The position numbers and the translations under genes are program-made. Positions 18,586 through 26,907 of a DNA stretch of 64,000 nucleotides are shown in pieces. Origin of the DNA: Mucilaginibacter rigui (GTDB lineage: Bacteria; Bacteroidota; Bacteroidia; Sphingobacteriales; Sphingobacteriaceae). The stretch is taken from NCBI RefSeq assembly GCF_014773275.1, contig NZ_JACWMW010000001.1, forward strand, positions 434,001 to 498,000, in the 5' to 3' direction. Position 1 is the stretch's first letter. Every line of letters begins with the position of its first letter. The notes beneath the pieces are model-generated. The model was not told where the DNA came from. It did not search any database and worked only from the letters and a program-made list of their open reading frames with translations.

Positions 18586-19605
18586 TTACACCAGTACTTT
18601 TTCTCCTTTAGCTTTTTCCGCTTCCAGTTCCTCAAAGTATTTTTTGCGTACCACATGGGTCATTTTATGGTCGCCGGTATGGCTCCAGCCGGGTGGCATA
18701 AAAATGTAGAAAACCTTGTTTTTGATGCCCGGTGCCCTGTAAACATCTTTGGCTAAGGCTACTATCTCGCCGAAATAAGCATCCAAAAAGCTGTTTTTGA
18801 TCATAGGCCTGCTAATGCCGTACTCAATAGGGATGCTGCGATCTTCGGGGTAGTAAGTGCCAAAAACCTTATCCCATATATTAAGCAGGTTGCAAAAGTT
18901 GGTATCCATATACACAATATTGCGGGCATGGTGTACCCGGTGATGCGATGGGGTAAGTATAATATTGTTTAAAAAGCCAAGCCGGCCATCTTTTATAATG
19001 TTTTCGCCAACGTGGATCATAGCGCCCCAGGTGCCGTCAATAAACATAATTACAAAAAGCATGGCAGGGTTTACACCCAGCAAAATACAAATACTGGTAC
19101 GGATCAGGTCGGCATAGGGGGCTTCTAAAAAAAAGTGTGCGTAGGTAACCGAAAGATTCATGCTTTCGGGCGCGTGGTGGGTAGAGTGCAGGCACCAAAG
19201 CAGGCGAACCTTATGCGCCAGGTAATGATATATAAAATGAGCGAACTCCCATATCACGTAGCCATAAATAAACCAATACCAGGTAAAAGTGGTTTTTAAA
19301 AGTGCGATGGGTAAAAACCATTTAATGCAAAGCCCTATCATGGCAATGGATATTACCCGGCCTACAAAGGCATTTAATACATAGGTAAAGAAAGAGATCT
19401 TATAATGGATAACCTTAAACCTTTTGTAAAAAGCGGCACGTATAATTTCGAGCAAAAGCAGAAAAGGGGTAAGGGGTACCAGCAATGATGTGATACCACC
19501 ATAAGTAAGAAACTTACTGTAATCGCCCGATTTGATGATGTCTAATAAACCGCCAAGTCCCCAAAAGCCTGTAAACTCGTTAGCTACCTCTTTAAAAAAG
19601 TCCAT
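18586..19605 (-). CDS. Sterol desaturase / fatty acid hydroxylase family membrane enzyme
   Basis: Integral membrane di-iron oxygenase family, 339 residues with several membrane helices in the N-terminal half. The histidine clusters that bind iron are present: HFIYHYLAH, HSTHHAPE and HHRVHH, at roughly residues 121-160 and 222-227. Family members hydroxylate or desaturate lipid, sterol or carotenoid chains. The C-terminal 80 residues are soluble. The substrate cannot be inferred and neighbours do not help; the next gene upstream is a flavin monooxygenase on the same strand, 107 nt away. Confidence 0.88.
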   Translation of the reverse strand: MDFFKEVANEFTGFWGLGGLLDIIKSGDYSKFLTYGGITSLLVPLTPFLLLLEIIRAAFYKRFKVIHYKISFFTYVLNAFVGRVISIAMIGLCIKWFLPIALLKTTFTWYWFIYGYVIWEFAHFIYHYLAHKVRLLWCLHSTHHAPESMNLSVTYAHFFLEAPYADLIRTSICILLGVNPAMLFVIMFIDGTWGAMIHVGENIIKDGRLGFLNNIILTPSHHRVHHARNIVYMDTNFCNLLNIWDKVFGTYYPEDRSIPIEYGISRPMIKNSFLDAYFGEIVALAKDVYRAPGIKNKVFYIFMPPGWSHTGDHKMTHVVRKKYFEELEAEKAKGEKVLV

Positions 19606-19712
19606 AATTTGATAAATTGGTTAATACTATGCTTGCTTAAGTATTAACGCAATTAACTTAACAAAAATGTATAAACCAAATACATCAGATAACTTTTTCG
19701 CTATAATTAAAT

Positions 19713-20861
19713 TTATCCCGCAATCCGCACCATAAAATCAATAGCTCCCGGCGAATGTAATATCTCTAACGATTGGATAGACTCATTCGCGGCTACGGCT
19801 GCCCTGCTGCGCATCTGTTTTTCAAAGGCCGCAATGGCCAATAGGGTATCGGGATAGCTTTCATCAGTAAGGGCATTGCTAAGCTCTAAGGCATCAAGCA
19901 TGGCCATATTTACCCCCTCTCCGGCATACGGTGGCATCAGATGGGCGGCGTCGCCAAGCATGGTTAGATTGGGCTGCGCTTCCCATGCCTGCTCTAAAGG
20001 CATAGCGTATAAGGGGCGGGGTACAAAAGTGCCGCTTGCGTGCTCAAATAGCGTGGTCCATATATCTCCCCAGTTTGCAAATTCGGTTTTAAACCAGGCA
20101 AGTACCCGGGCTTTATCTGTAAAATCAATGCCCGAATCTTTTACCCAGTTTTCATCGGCCTTAAAGCAGGGATAAAATATCATGCTGCCATCGCCTTTGG
20201 CGCTTACTATAAGGCTCCTGTTATCGCCCATGGCAAAAATTTTACCACCACTTAAAAGTTGGTGCATTTCGGGGATTGTTGTTTCTGAGTGGTACACTGC
20301 ACCCTCTACAGCTGTATAACCGCAATAGAAGGGTTTAACGGGGGTAAGGTAGGGGCGTAGTTTTGAATTTGCGCCATCGGCGGCTATAACCAGGTCGGCA
20401 ACCGCCAGTTTGCCATTTTTAAACTCAATTTTCCAGCCGTTGTTATATTGGGTAAGTGATACAAATTGGCTATCCCAAACTACGGTGCCGGGGGTAAGCG
20501 ACTCAAGCAATAATTTCTGCAAGGGGCCGCGGTCTATTTCGGGGCGGCCGCGGTATGTCTCGTCCTGCTCTCCTATGTGGTCATCCAAAACAATGTTTGC
20601 ATGTTCATCTGTAACACGCATTTTATCAGCCCCGGGGCGGTAGTTTGTTCTGAACTCATCCATTAAGCCAGCTGCCTGCAAAGCGGCCAGGCCCGATTCT
20701 TCATGCAGGTCGAGCGTGGCGCCCTGTGCCCGGGCATCCTGGTGAAGGTCGCGTTCGTAAACGGTTACATCGGCACCTTTTAATTGTAAAAGCCGGGCAA
20801 GGGTTAAACCGCCCGGGCCACCACCAATAATGGCTATCTTTTTATATTTTATAGTATTCAT
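19713..20861 (-). CDS. FAD-dependent monooxygenase, TetX-like
   Basis: Class A flavoprotein monooxygenase of 382 residues, nearly the length of the tetracycline-inactivating TetX enzymes. The dinucleotide-binding motif IIGGGPGGLTLARLLQ is at residues 10-25, and the second FAD motif MLGDAAHLMPPYAGEGVNMA closely follows the TetX form. EMHQLLSGGKIFAMGDNRS aligns by eye with the TetX substrate-pocket strand that carries a glutamine, but the histidine I recall following it in TetX (in LHFG) appears replaced by Ile (SMIFYP). It is therefore family-level TetX-like, with tetracycline activity unproven; other aromatic substrates are possible. No resistance or transfer genes adjoin it. Confidence 0.85.
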   Translation of the reverse strand: MNTIKYKKIAIIGGGPGGLTLARLLQLKGADVTVYERDLHQDARAQGATLDLHEESGLAALQAAGLMDEFRTNYRPGADKMRVTDEHANIVLDDHIGEQDETYRGRPEIDRGPLQKLLLESLTPGTVVWDSQFVSLTQYNNGWKIEFKNGKLAVADLVIAADGANSKLRPYLTPVKPFYCGYTAVEGAVYHSETTIPEMHQLLSGGKIFAMGDNRSLIVSAKGDGSMIFYPCFKADENWVKDSGIDFTDKARVLAWFKTEFANWGDIWTTLFEHASGTFVPRPLYAMPLEQAWEAQPNLTMLGDAAHLMPPYAGEGVNMAMLDALELSNALTDESYPDTLLAIAAFEKQMRSRAAVAANESIQSLEILHSPGAIDFMVRIAG

Positions 20862-21103
20862 TTCTTACTGTTAATTGTAGTGGGATTTTACAGCCTATAT
20901 TGCTTAAGACGAACAAGCAGGCATTATCTTTTAAATAATAGAAAACTTTATTTGCCTATGGGATATGAAAAATAACTAACCCAATATTTATTAAAAATAG
21001 TTGTATACATTACCTAAAATATTAACAAATTGCACGCGCCGGATAATAATTTAGCTACTTAGTAGTTAATGTATTGTTATCGGTTAAATCCCGAAAGTAT
21101 TAA

Positions 21104-21733
21104 ATGAGGCTATCCGCTATAATATCTTTTTTTATACTTACCTCGTTCGAAACGTCGTCGGCACAGAATACCTATGTGCGTTTGGGGCAGCAGGCATTTA
21201 TGGATGGTAACTTTAAAGCTGCCGTTGCGCAACTGGAAAAGGCCTGTATGGTTGATTCTACCAACGCAAACGCTTACTGGATGTTGGGTTACTCTTATTA
21301 TCACAGCGAGAACTACCGCAAATCAATAGCCGCCTATACAAAAGTTATTTTCATAAACCCGGTTGATGCTTCGGCATATTACTACCGTGCAAGGGCAAAG
21401 GGCTATTTAGGGAAGGATACCTACCTGTCGCCAACTGAGCGCGAGAAACACCTGCTGGGGGCTATATTCGACCTGACCAAAGCTATCGCCATTGAACCTA
21501 ACGACCACGGTAAATGCTACCAGACACGGGGCATTGCCTACCGCGAATACGGCATTTTTAAGCTGGATCAGAAGAACGCGCATAATTATGATAAAGCACG
21601 CGGCATTAACTCGTTAAAGGCTTCCATAACCGACCTGGAAAAAGTACTGAATGATAATCCGGGAAGGTCTGATATATCTGCTCTGATAGAGCTATCTAAA
21701 GAAAAGCTGGCAACTGCTAACGGGCATCATTAA
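21104..21733 (+). CDS. Secreted TPR-repeat protein
   Basis: 209 residues with a signal peptide (1-20, ending SSAQN). Three tetratricopeptide repeats can be read at about residues 24-57, 58-92 and 112-145 (ANAYWMLGYSYYHSENYRKSI, DASAYYYRARAKGYLG, GKCYQTRGIAYREYGI). TPRs are protein-protein interaction helices; no catalytic domain is present, so the partner is unknown. Its stop codon overlaps the stop of the convergent lipoprotein gene by two bases. Confidence 0.82.
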   Translation: MRLSAIISFFILTSFETSSAQNTYVRLGQQAFMDGNFKAAVAQLEKACMVDSTNANAYWMLGYSYYHSENYRKSIAAYTKVIFINPVDASAYYYRARAKGYLGKDTYLSPTEREKHLLGAIFDLTKAIAIEPNDHGKCYQTRGIAYREYGIFKLDQKNAHNYDKARGINSLKASITDLEKVLNDNPGRSDISALIELSKEKLATANGHH

Positions 21734-22284
21734 AAATTACCTTTAACACGGTAATTGTTGGCCCCCATTATTTTTACCTGCTGCATTTTCTCAATTAAAT
21801 AATAGGCGTTTGGCGCATATACCAATTTTTCGGTAGTGTTGTAAAGGATGTTGTGGGTGTTGTTTACAATAGTTATTTCGGTTACCTGCCCGGCCTTTTT
21901 CCTGATGATGATCTCGCGGGTTTCCAGTTCAGGGTATTTGGCTTTGTAAACAATGCTGTCGTTATTGGCCTGTACGTTGTAGCTAAGCTTCCAGGCGGGT
22001 TTATTGATATCGCTTTCGGTAAAAAGGTTTAGCTCTTTTTCCCAGTCACCAATATGCACCTTTTTGTTTTCGGCAGTGCCGTTATGGCCAACTGTTTTAT
22101 CAACTTCGGGGTTTTGTTTGTTAAGCCGGGCAGCTTCATTCTTAAAATACTCCTTCAGGTCGAAGTATTTTAACCGGGCACCGGTTTCCTTTATTTCGGG
22201 CTTAGTACAGGCGTAGCTGCCGCATAAAAGCAGCAGCACGCTTGTATAAATAGTATATTTTTGGATGGGTTTATACCAGTACAT
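21730..22284 (-). CDS. Conserved hypothetical lipoprotein
   Basis: 184 residues, not recognised. A hydrophobic N-terminal helix runs to a cysteine in LLLLCGSYAC (about residue 26), which could be a lipidation site although the lipobox is not ideal. The rest is a soluble beta-rich domain (ITEITIVNNTHNILYNTTEKLVY-like strands) without known motif. It begins inside the last 14 nt of gpmI on the same strand, so the two are probably translated from one message. At its 3' end the TAA shares two bases with the opposing TPR gene's TAA. Confidence 0.72.
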   Translation of the reverse strand: MYWYKPIQKYTIYTSVLLLLCGSYACTKPEIKETGARLKYFDLKEYFKNEAARLNKQNPEVDKTVGHNGTAENKKVHIGDWEKELNLFTESDINKPAWKLSYNVQANNDSIVYKAKYPELETREIIIRKKAGQVTEITIVNNTHNILYNTTEKLVYAPNAYYLIEKMQQVKIMGANNYRVKGNF

Positions 22285-23794
22285 TACCAGTCATTTCGGC
22301 CGGGATAGGCACGCCTAAAATGCTTAAAACGGTTGGTGCTATATCGCCCAGTTTACCATCTTTTACCTGTTTTACATCATTATCAATAATAATACAAGGA
22401 ACCAGGTTGGTGGTATGCGCCGTGTTTGGTGATCCATCCTCGTTTATCATGTAATCGGCATTGCCGTGGTCGGCAATAATGATGAACGAGTAGCCGTTTT
22501 TTAAGCCGGTTTCAACAACCGCTTTTGTGCAGGCATCAGCAGTTTCGGCAGCCTTCATTACCGCGCTGAAAACGCCTGTATGGCCAACCATATCGGTATT
22601 GGCAAAGTTTAGGCACACAAAATCGGGCCAGCCGCTTTCCAGTTCAGGGATAATGGCATCGCGAATGCCTTCGGCGCTCATTTCGGGCTGCAAGTCGTAA
22701 GTAGCAACTTTTGGCGAGGGTACTAAAAGGCGTTTCTCATTGTTAAATTCAGTTTCGCGGCCGCCGGAGAAGAAGAATGTTACGTGCGGGTATTTCTCAG
22801 TTTCGGCTATGCGGATCTGTTTTTTACCGGCACTTTCTAAAACCTCGCCCAATGTTTTGCTCAGATCGTCCTTGCGGAACACCACTTTTACATTTTTAAA
22901 AGTTTCATCGTACGATGTCATCGTTACATAATCGATGTTAAGCGGTTTCATATCATACTCCGGGAACTCCTTTTGGGTAAGTGCCTGCGAAATTTCGCGG
23001 CCCCTATCTGTACGGAAGTTAAAGCAGATCACCACATCGCCATCTTTTATGGTAGCAACAGGCTGGCCATCGTCGCCGGTTTTTACTATTGGCAGTATAA
23101 ATTCGTCGGTAACACCGGCTGCGTATGATGTTTTGATAGAAGAGATGATGTCTTTTGATGCCTCACCTTCACCTTTCACCAGCAGGTCGTACGCTTTTTT
23201 AACGCGTTCCCAGCGGTTATCGCGGTCCATTGCATAATACCTGCCAATGGCCGAAGCAATGGTAACAGGGGTATCGGCAATATGGTGCTGCAGTTCGGTA
23301 ATAAAACCAGCTCCCGAGTTAGGGTCGGTATCGCGGCCATCCAAAAACGCATGAATAAATACCCTTTGCAAGCCTAATGCATTTACAGCATCAGCCAGGC
23401 CTTTTACGTGGTTAATGTGCGCATGCACACCGCCATCGCTCACCAGGCCTATCAGGTGCAGGTCTTTATTATTGTTTTTAGCATAGTTAAATGCTTCAAG
23501 CAGGGTTTCGTTCTGTACAAATTCGTTATCGGTAACCGCCTTGTTTATGCGGCCAAGCTCCTGGTAAACTACTCGGCCTGCACCAAGGTTCATGTGCCCA
23601 ACTTCCGAGTTACCCATCTGCCCTTCGGGCAAACCAACGGCAAGGCCCGATGCTTCCAGTTTGGAGTTTGGATATTTTGCTATCATAGAATCGAAAAACG
23701 GCGTATTTGCCGCTACTATCGCGTTCGATCTGTCGTTACGGCCGTAACCCCAGCCGTCGAGTATAATTAATGCAACTTTTTTATTGTTTTCCAC
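22271..23794 (-). CDS. gpmI: 2,3-bisphosphoglycerate-independent phosphoglycerate mutase
   Basis: Glycolytic enzyme interconverting 3- and 2-phosphoglycerate with two manganese ions. From the GTG at 23792-23794 it is 507 residues, the family norm, starting MENNKKVALIILDGWGYG with the first metal-binding Asp. The phosphoserine nucleophile is Ser63 in GQMGNSEVGHMNLG, and IIADHGNADYM carries late metal ligands. An ATG at 23824 would add ten residues unlike the family, and the -7 box TATATTTG lies between the two codons, so the GTG is preferred. A lipoprotein gene overlaps its 3' end. Confidence 0.94.
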   Translation of the reverse strand: MENNKKVALIILDGWGYGRNDRSNAIVAANTPFFDSMIAKYPNSKLEASGLAVGLPEGQMGNSEVGHMNLGAGRVVYQELGRINKAVTDNEFVQNETLLEAFNYAKNNNKDLHLIGLVSDGGVHAHINHVKGLADAVNALGLQRVFIHAFLDGRDTDPNSGAGFITELQHHIADTPVTIASAIGRYYAMDRDNRWERVKKAYDLLVKGEGEASKDIISSIKTSYAAGVTDEFILPIVKTGDDGQPVATIKDGDVVICFNFRTDRGREISQALTQKEFPEYDMKPLNIDYVTMTSYDETFKNVKVVFRKDDLSKTLGEVLESAGKKQIRIAETEKYPHVTFFFSGGRETEFNNEKRLLVPSPKVATYDLQPEMSAEGIRDAIIPELESGWPDFVCLNFANTDMVGHTGVFSAVMKAAETADACTKAVVETGLKNGYSFIIIADHGNADYMINEDGSPNTAHTTNLVPCIIIDNDVKQVKDGKLGDIAPTVLSILGVPIPAEMTGNVLV

Positions 23795-23798
23795 AATG

Positions 23799-23806
23799 CA
23801 AATATA
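23799..23806 (-). promoter_or_regulatory. -7 box directly before gpmI GTG
   Basis: On the minus strand TATATTTG ends 4 nt before the GTG start at 23794. It excludes the upstream ATG as the start if used, and implies a leaderless or nearly leaderless message. Confidence 0.55.
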
Positions 23807-23888
23807 AAAGCAACGTTTAAACATTGTACTTTAACAGCGTTTTATTTTTTGCTACAACAATTTTGTAAGTTATTGGTCATATACATAT

Positions 23889-24281
23889 ATGAAACTAAAA
23901 TACTTTCCGCTGGTAACGCTTTTATTTTTACTGCCCCTTGCAGTAAAGGCGGATGATATTGAAAAAATTGCCGACCTGCTTAAACAAGGCAATGCGCATG
24001 AGCTTGCCAAAATGTTCTCATCAAACGTTGATATGAATATTTTAGACGAAACCAATGTTTACTCAAAGGCGCAGTCTGAAATGATATTGGATAAGTTTTT
24101 TAAAGAGAATAAACCACATACGGTAAAGCTGTTACATCGCGTTAGCTCAAACCCCAATTATAACTTTGGCGTGGCTATTTTAAGTACTGATAAAGGCAAG
24201 TTTCGCATATCATATACCCTCAGGGAAATTAATAAGGTAATGGTTGTCATTGAGTTGCGTATTGAAACCGAAAAAACCTAA
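23889..24281 (+). CDS. DUF4783 domain protein
   Basis: 130 residues with a signal peptide (1-19, PLAVKA). The body (DDIEKIADLLKQGNAHELAKMF, then a FRISYTLREINKVMVVIELRIE beta sheet) is the DUF4783 fold, a small NTF2-like domain common in Bacteroidetes upstream of nadC. Function is unknown; the location is periplasmic or outer membrane. It is the first gene of a four-gene forward run with nadC, plsY and an M48 peptidase, though a promoter-like TACTTTTG (24300-24307) precedes nadC separately. Confidence 0.82.
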   Translation: MKLKYFPLVTLLFLLPLAVKADDIEKIADLLKQGNAHELAKMFSSNVDMNILDETNVYSKAQSEMILDKFFKENKPHTVKLLHRVSSNPNYNFGVAILSTDKGKFRISYTLREINKVMVVIELRIETEKT

Positions 24282-24327
24282 TTAATCATCAATTGTTCTT
24301 ACTTTTGAAGCTCAAAAAAACAAAGGT

Positions 24328-25176
24328 TTGGACAAAGAAATTATACATCAATTTATAGTTAATGCTTTAAGTGAAGATGTTGGCGACGGCGATCATACTT
24401 CATTAGCTACCATTGAAGCCGGCACACAAGGCAAAGCAAAGTTATTGGTAAAAGATACCGGCATACTGGCAGGTGTTGAACTCGCTGCAGAAATTTTTAG
24501 AGAGGTTGACCCTAACCTGAAACTGAATGTGTTTTTACAGGATGGCACCGAAGTTAAACCTAAGGACGTTGCATTTGAAGTTGAGGGTGATGCCCGGGCT
24601 ATTTTAAAAGCCGAGCGACTGGTGCTTAACTGTATGCAGCGCATGAGCGGTATTGCTACTACTACCCGCCAAATTGTTGACCTTTTACAAGGAACCAACG
24701 CAAAAGTTTTAGATACCCGTAAAACCACGCCTGGTTTACGATACCTGGAGAAATGGGCCGTTCGCATAGGTGGGGGCGTTAACCACCGTTTTGGTTTGTA
24801 TGATATGATCCTGATAAAGGATAACCATGTGGATTACTCGGGCGGCATCCGCAGGGCAATTGAAAATGCCAACAGGTATTTGCAGCAAACCGGCAAAAAG
24901 CTGGCTATAGAAATTGAGGTACGCAACCTTGATGAATTGGAACAGGTATTGCAAACCGGCAATGTTAACCGTATATTAATTGATAATTTTAACTTTACAG
25001 ATCTGAAACAGGCTGTTAATATGATAGAAGGCCGGTACATTACCGAAGCATCGGGCGGGATAACTATTGATAATATACGCGGCTATGCCGAATGCGGTGT
25101 AGATTATATATCGGTAGGTGCCCTCACGCATTCTATAAAAAGTTTAGACCTCAGCTTAAAGGCTGTAAAATTATAA
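24328..25176 (+). CDS. nadC: Nicotinate-nucleotide pyrophosphorylase (carboxylating)
   Basis: Converts quinolinate and PRPP to nicotinate mononucleotide in NAD synthesis. The 282-residue protein uses a TTG start at 24328; no ATG is available at the right place and the following LDKEIIHQFIVNALSEDVGDGDHTS fits the family N-terminus. Substrate residues are seen in LDTRKTTPGLRYLEKWAV, GGGVNHRFGLYDMILIKDNH and EASGGI. Length is normal. A -7 box TACTTTTG at 24300-24307 may drive it. nadA and nadB are not adjacent. Confidence 0.96.
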   Translation: MDKEIIHQFIVNALSEDVGDGDHTSLATIEAGTQGKAKLLVKDTGILAGVELAAEIFREVDPNLKLNVFLQDGTEVKPKDVAFEVEGDARAILKAERLVLNCMQRMSGIATTTRQIVDLLQGTNAKVLDTRKTTPGLRYLEKWAVRIGGGVNHRFGLYDMILIKDNHVDYSGGIRRAIENANRYLQQTGKKLAIEIEVRNLDELEQVLQTGNVNRILIDNFNFTDLKQAVNMIEGRYITEASGGITIDNIRGYAECGVDYISVGALTHSIKSLDLSLKAVKL

Positions 25177-25223
25177 TGATATATTGCGGTAGTATAACAT
25201 CAAATTAATAATATTGCAGGCAG

Positions 25224-25871
25224 ATGCTATCAATCTACTCGATTTCAGCGCTTATTCTGGCTTACCTATTCGGATCAATTCCTACTGCAGTATGGATAGG
25301 GCAGGCATTTTACAATGTAGACGTACGCGAATACGGCAGCGGTAACGCCGGGGCTACCAATACCTTTAGGGTTTTGGGCAAAAAGGCCGGTATCCCGGTT
25401 ATGCTGCTCGATATTTTAAAGGGGTGGACAGCCACCAACCTGGCTTATGTTATTGGGGTTACCACAACGGGAGCCTACCATTCTATCGCTTTTACAAACT
25501 ACGAACTGGCGCTTGGTATAGCCGCAGTAATGGGCCATTTGTTCCCGGTATTTGCCGGATTTAGGGGTGGTAAAGGTATTGCCACACTTTTTGGAATGAT
25601 ATTGGCTATAAACTTACCGGCTGCCTTACTTTGCGTATTGGTATTTATTGTAACGTTGCTAATAACCAGATATGTATCATTAGCATCCATATTAGCGGGG
25701 TTTATATATCCTATCGGTGTAACATTTATTTTTCCGGTGTATATTAAATCGGTCATTATATATGGGATGTGTATTTTTATATTGGTATTAGTAACACATC
25801 AAAAAAATATTGAACGATTATTAAAGGGTAAGGAGTCGAAAGTTAATTTATTTAAAAAGAAAACCACCTGA
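25224..25871 (+). CDS. plsY: Glycerol-3-phosphate acyltransferase PlsY
   Basis: Inner-membrane enzyme that acylates glycerol-3-phosphate from acyl phosphate, starting phospholipid synthesis. It has 215 residues, about five membrane helices, and the family motifs FGSIPTAVWIG near residue 16, GSGNAGATNTFRVLG near 38 and GHLFPVFAGFRGGKGIAT near 106. Each matches the catalytic or phosphate-binding motifs of PlsY. It lies 47 nt after nadC and 5 nt before the M48 peptidase gene, so an operon is likely. Confidence 0.96.
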   Translation: MLSIYSISALILAYLFGSIPTAVWIGQAFYNVDVREYGSGNAGATNTFRVLGKKAGIPVMLLDILKGWTATNLAYVIGVTTTGAYHSIAFTNYELALGIAAVMGHLFPVFAGFRGGKGIATLFGMILAINLPAALLCVLVFIVTLLITRYVSLASILAGFIYPIGVTFIFPVYIKSVIIYGMCIFILVLVTHQKNIERLLKGKESKVNLFKKKTT

Positions 25872-25876
25872 ATCCC

Positions 25877-26680
25877 ATGAAGAGAATTAAACCCCTATTG
25901 GCACTGGCTGTAATAGCTATTGCCGTTTACGCCTGTTCAACAGTGCCGCTTACAGGCCGTTCGCAATTAAGCTTAGTAAGCGATGATCAGATAAACCCTG
26001 CCGCGGCGCAAAGTTACCGCCAGTTGTTATCAGACCCCAGCACAAAAGTTATTAGCAGCGGTACCGATGCACAGCGTGTAAAACGTATTGGCAACCAGCT
26101 TGCTGTAGCTATTGATAGATATTTAAAAGCTAATGGTTACGGCGATCAGTACAATTACCAATGGGAGTTTAACCTGATACAAAGTAAAGAAGTTAACGCG
26201 TGGTGTATGCCGGGTGGTAAGGTTGCTGTTTACAGCGGCATATTGCCTGTTACACAAACTGATGCCGGTTTAGCAACTGTTATGGGCCACGAGATTGGGC
26301 ACGCTATTGCCCATCACTCTGCCGAAGCGCTTTCACAGCAAATGGCTGTACAGGCAGGCGGCTCAGCAATTAACGCTGCAACAGGCAATAAATCGCAAAC
26401 CACGCAGGCCTTAATAGGTACACTATATGGTGTTGGCGGCCAATTGGCTACCCTGAAATATTCGCGCGATAAAGAGAATGAGGCCGACAGGCTTGGCTTA
26501 ACCTTTATGGCTATGGCCGGTTATGACCCACGCCAGGCAGTTGCCTTTTGGCAACGTATGGCAGCACAAAGCCAGGGTGCCCCGCCAGAATTTTTAAGCA
26601 CCCACCCAAGTGATGCCACACGTATAGCCAACATCCAAAAGTTGATACCTGAGGCAATGAAATATTATAAAGGCAAATAG
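25877..26680 (+). CDS. M48 family zinc metallopeptidase lipoprotein
   Basis: Cell-envelope peptidase of the M48/Ste24 (LoiP/BepA-like) group, 267 residues. The N-terminus has a lipoprotein signal ending AVYACST (Cys20). The zinc motif HEIGHAIAHH is near residue 138, and the third ligand is the glutamate in NEADRLGL near 197. It begins 5 nt after plsY. Related lipoproteins degrade or mature outer-membrane proteins. The reading ends before a run of CACAGAG-type repeats. Confidence 0.92.
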   Translation: MKRIKPLLALAVIAIAVYACSTVPLTGRSQLSLVSDDQINPAAAQSYRQLLSDPSTKVISSGTDAQRVKRIGNQLAVAIDRYLKANGYGDQYNYQWEFNLIQSKEVNAWCMPGGKVAVYSGILPVTQTDAGLATVMGHEIGHAIAHHSAEALSQQMAVQAGGSAINAATGNKSQTTQALIGTLYGVGGQLATLKYSRDKENEADRLGLTFMAMAGYDPRQAVAFWQRMAAQSQGAPPEFLSTHPSDATRIANIQKLIPEAMKYYKGK

Positions 26681-26693
26681 TTTTTTGTGGTGA

Positions 26694-26880
26694 TTTTAAC
26701 CACAGAGGGCACAAAGATTTTCACAGAGGTCACAGAGATTTAAATTTCTGTGGCCTTTTTGGTTAATGATTTAACCACAAAGTACACCAAGGTTTCACAG
26801 AGATCACAGTGATTTTTACCTATTAATATTTATAGAAGTCTCTGTGTTTTCTCTCTATGACCTTTGTGGTAAAAAAAACA
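26694..26880 (+). repeat. CACAGAG-type inverted and direct repeats
   Basis: ACCACAGAGG, TCACAGAGGTCACAGAGAT, ACCACAAAG and TTTCACAGAGATCACAG recur, and complementary copies (TTTCTGTGGCC, GTCTCTGTG, CTTTGTGGT) lie in the second half, so the block can fold into a long imperfect hairpin. ATTTAAAT sits in the inner turn. It fills the gap between the M48 peptidase and DUF2071 genes and resembles CACAGAG repeats seen in many Bacteroidetes intergenic regions. Confidence 0.7.
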
Positions 26881-26894
26881 ATACGTGCATTTTT

Positions 26895-26902
26895 TAATTT
26901 TA
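26895..26902 (+). promoter_or_regulatory. Near-consensus -7 box before DUF2071 gene
   Basis: TAATTTTA, one base off TAnnTTTG, ends 5 nt before the ATG at 26908. It supports that start over the upstream ATG at 26857, which lies inside the CACAGAG repeat. Confidence 0.4.
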
Positions 26903-26907
26903 CCAAT

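Noticed and set aside
23795..23824. Upstream ATG for gpmI
   Set aside because: The ten extra residues do not fit the family and a promoter box lies between this ATG and the GTG start.
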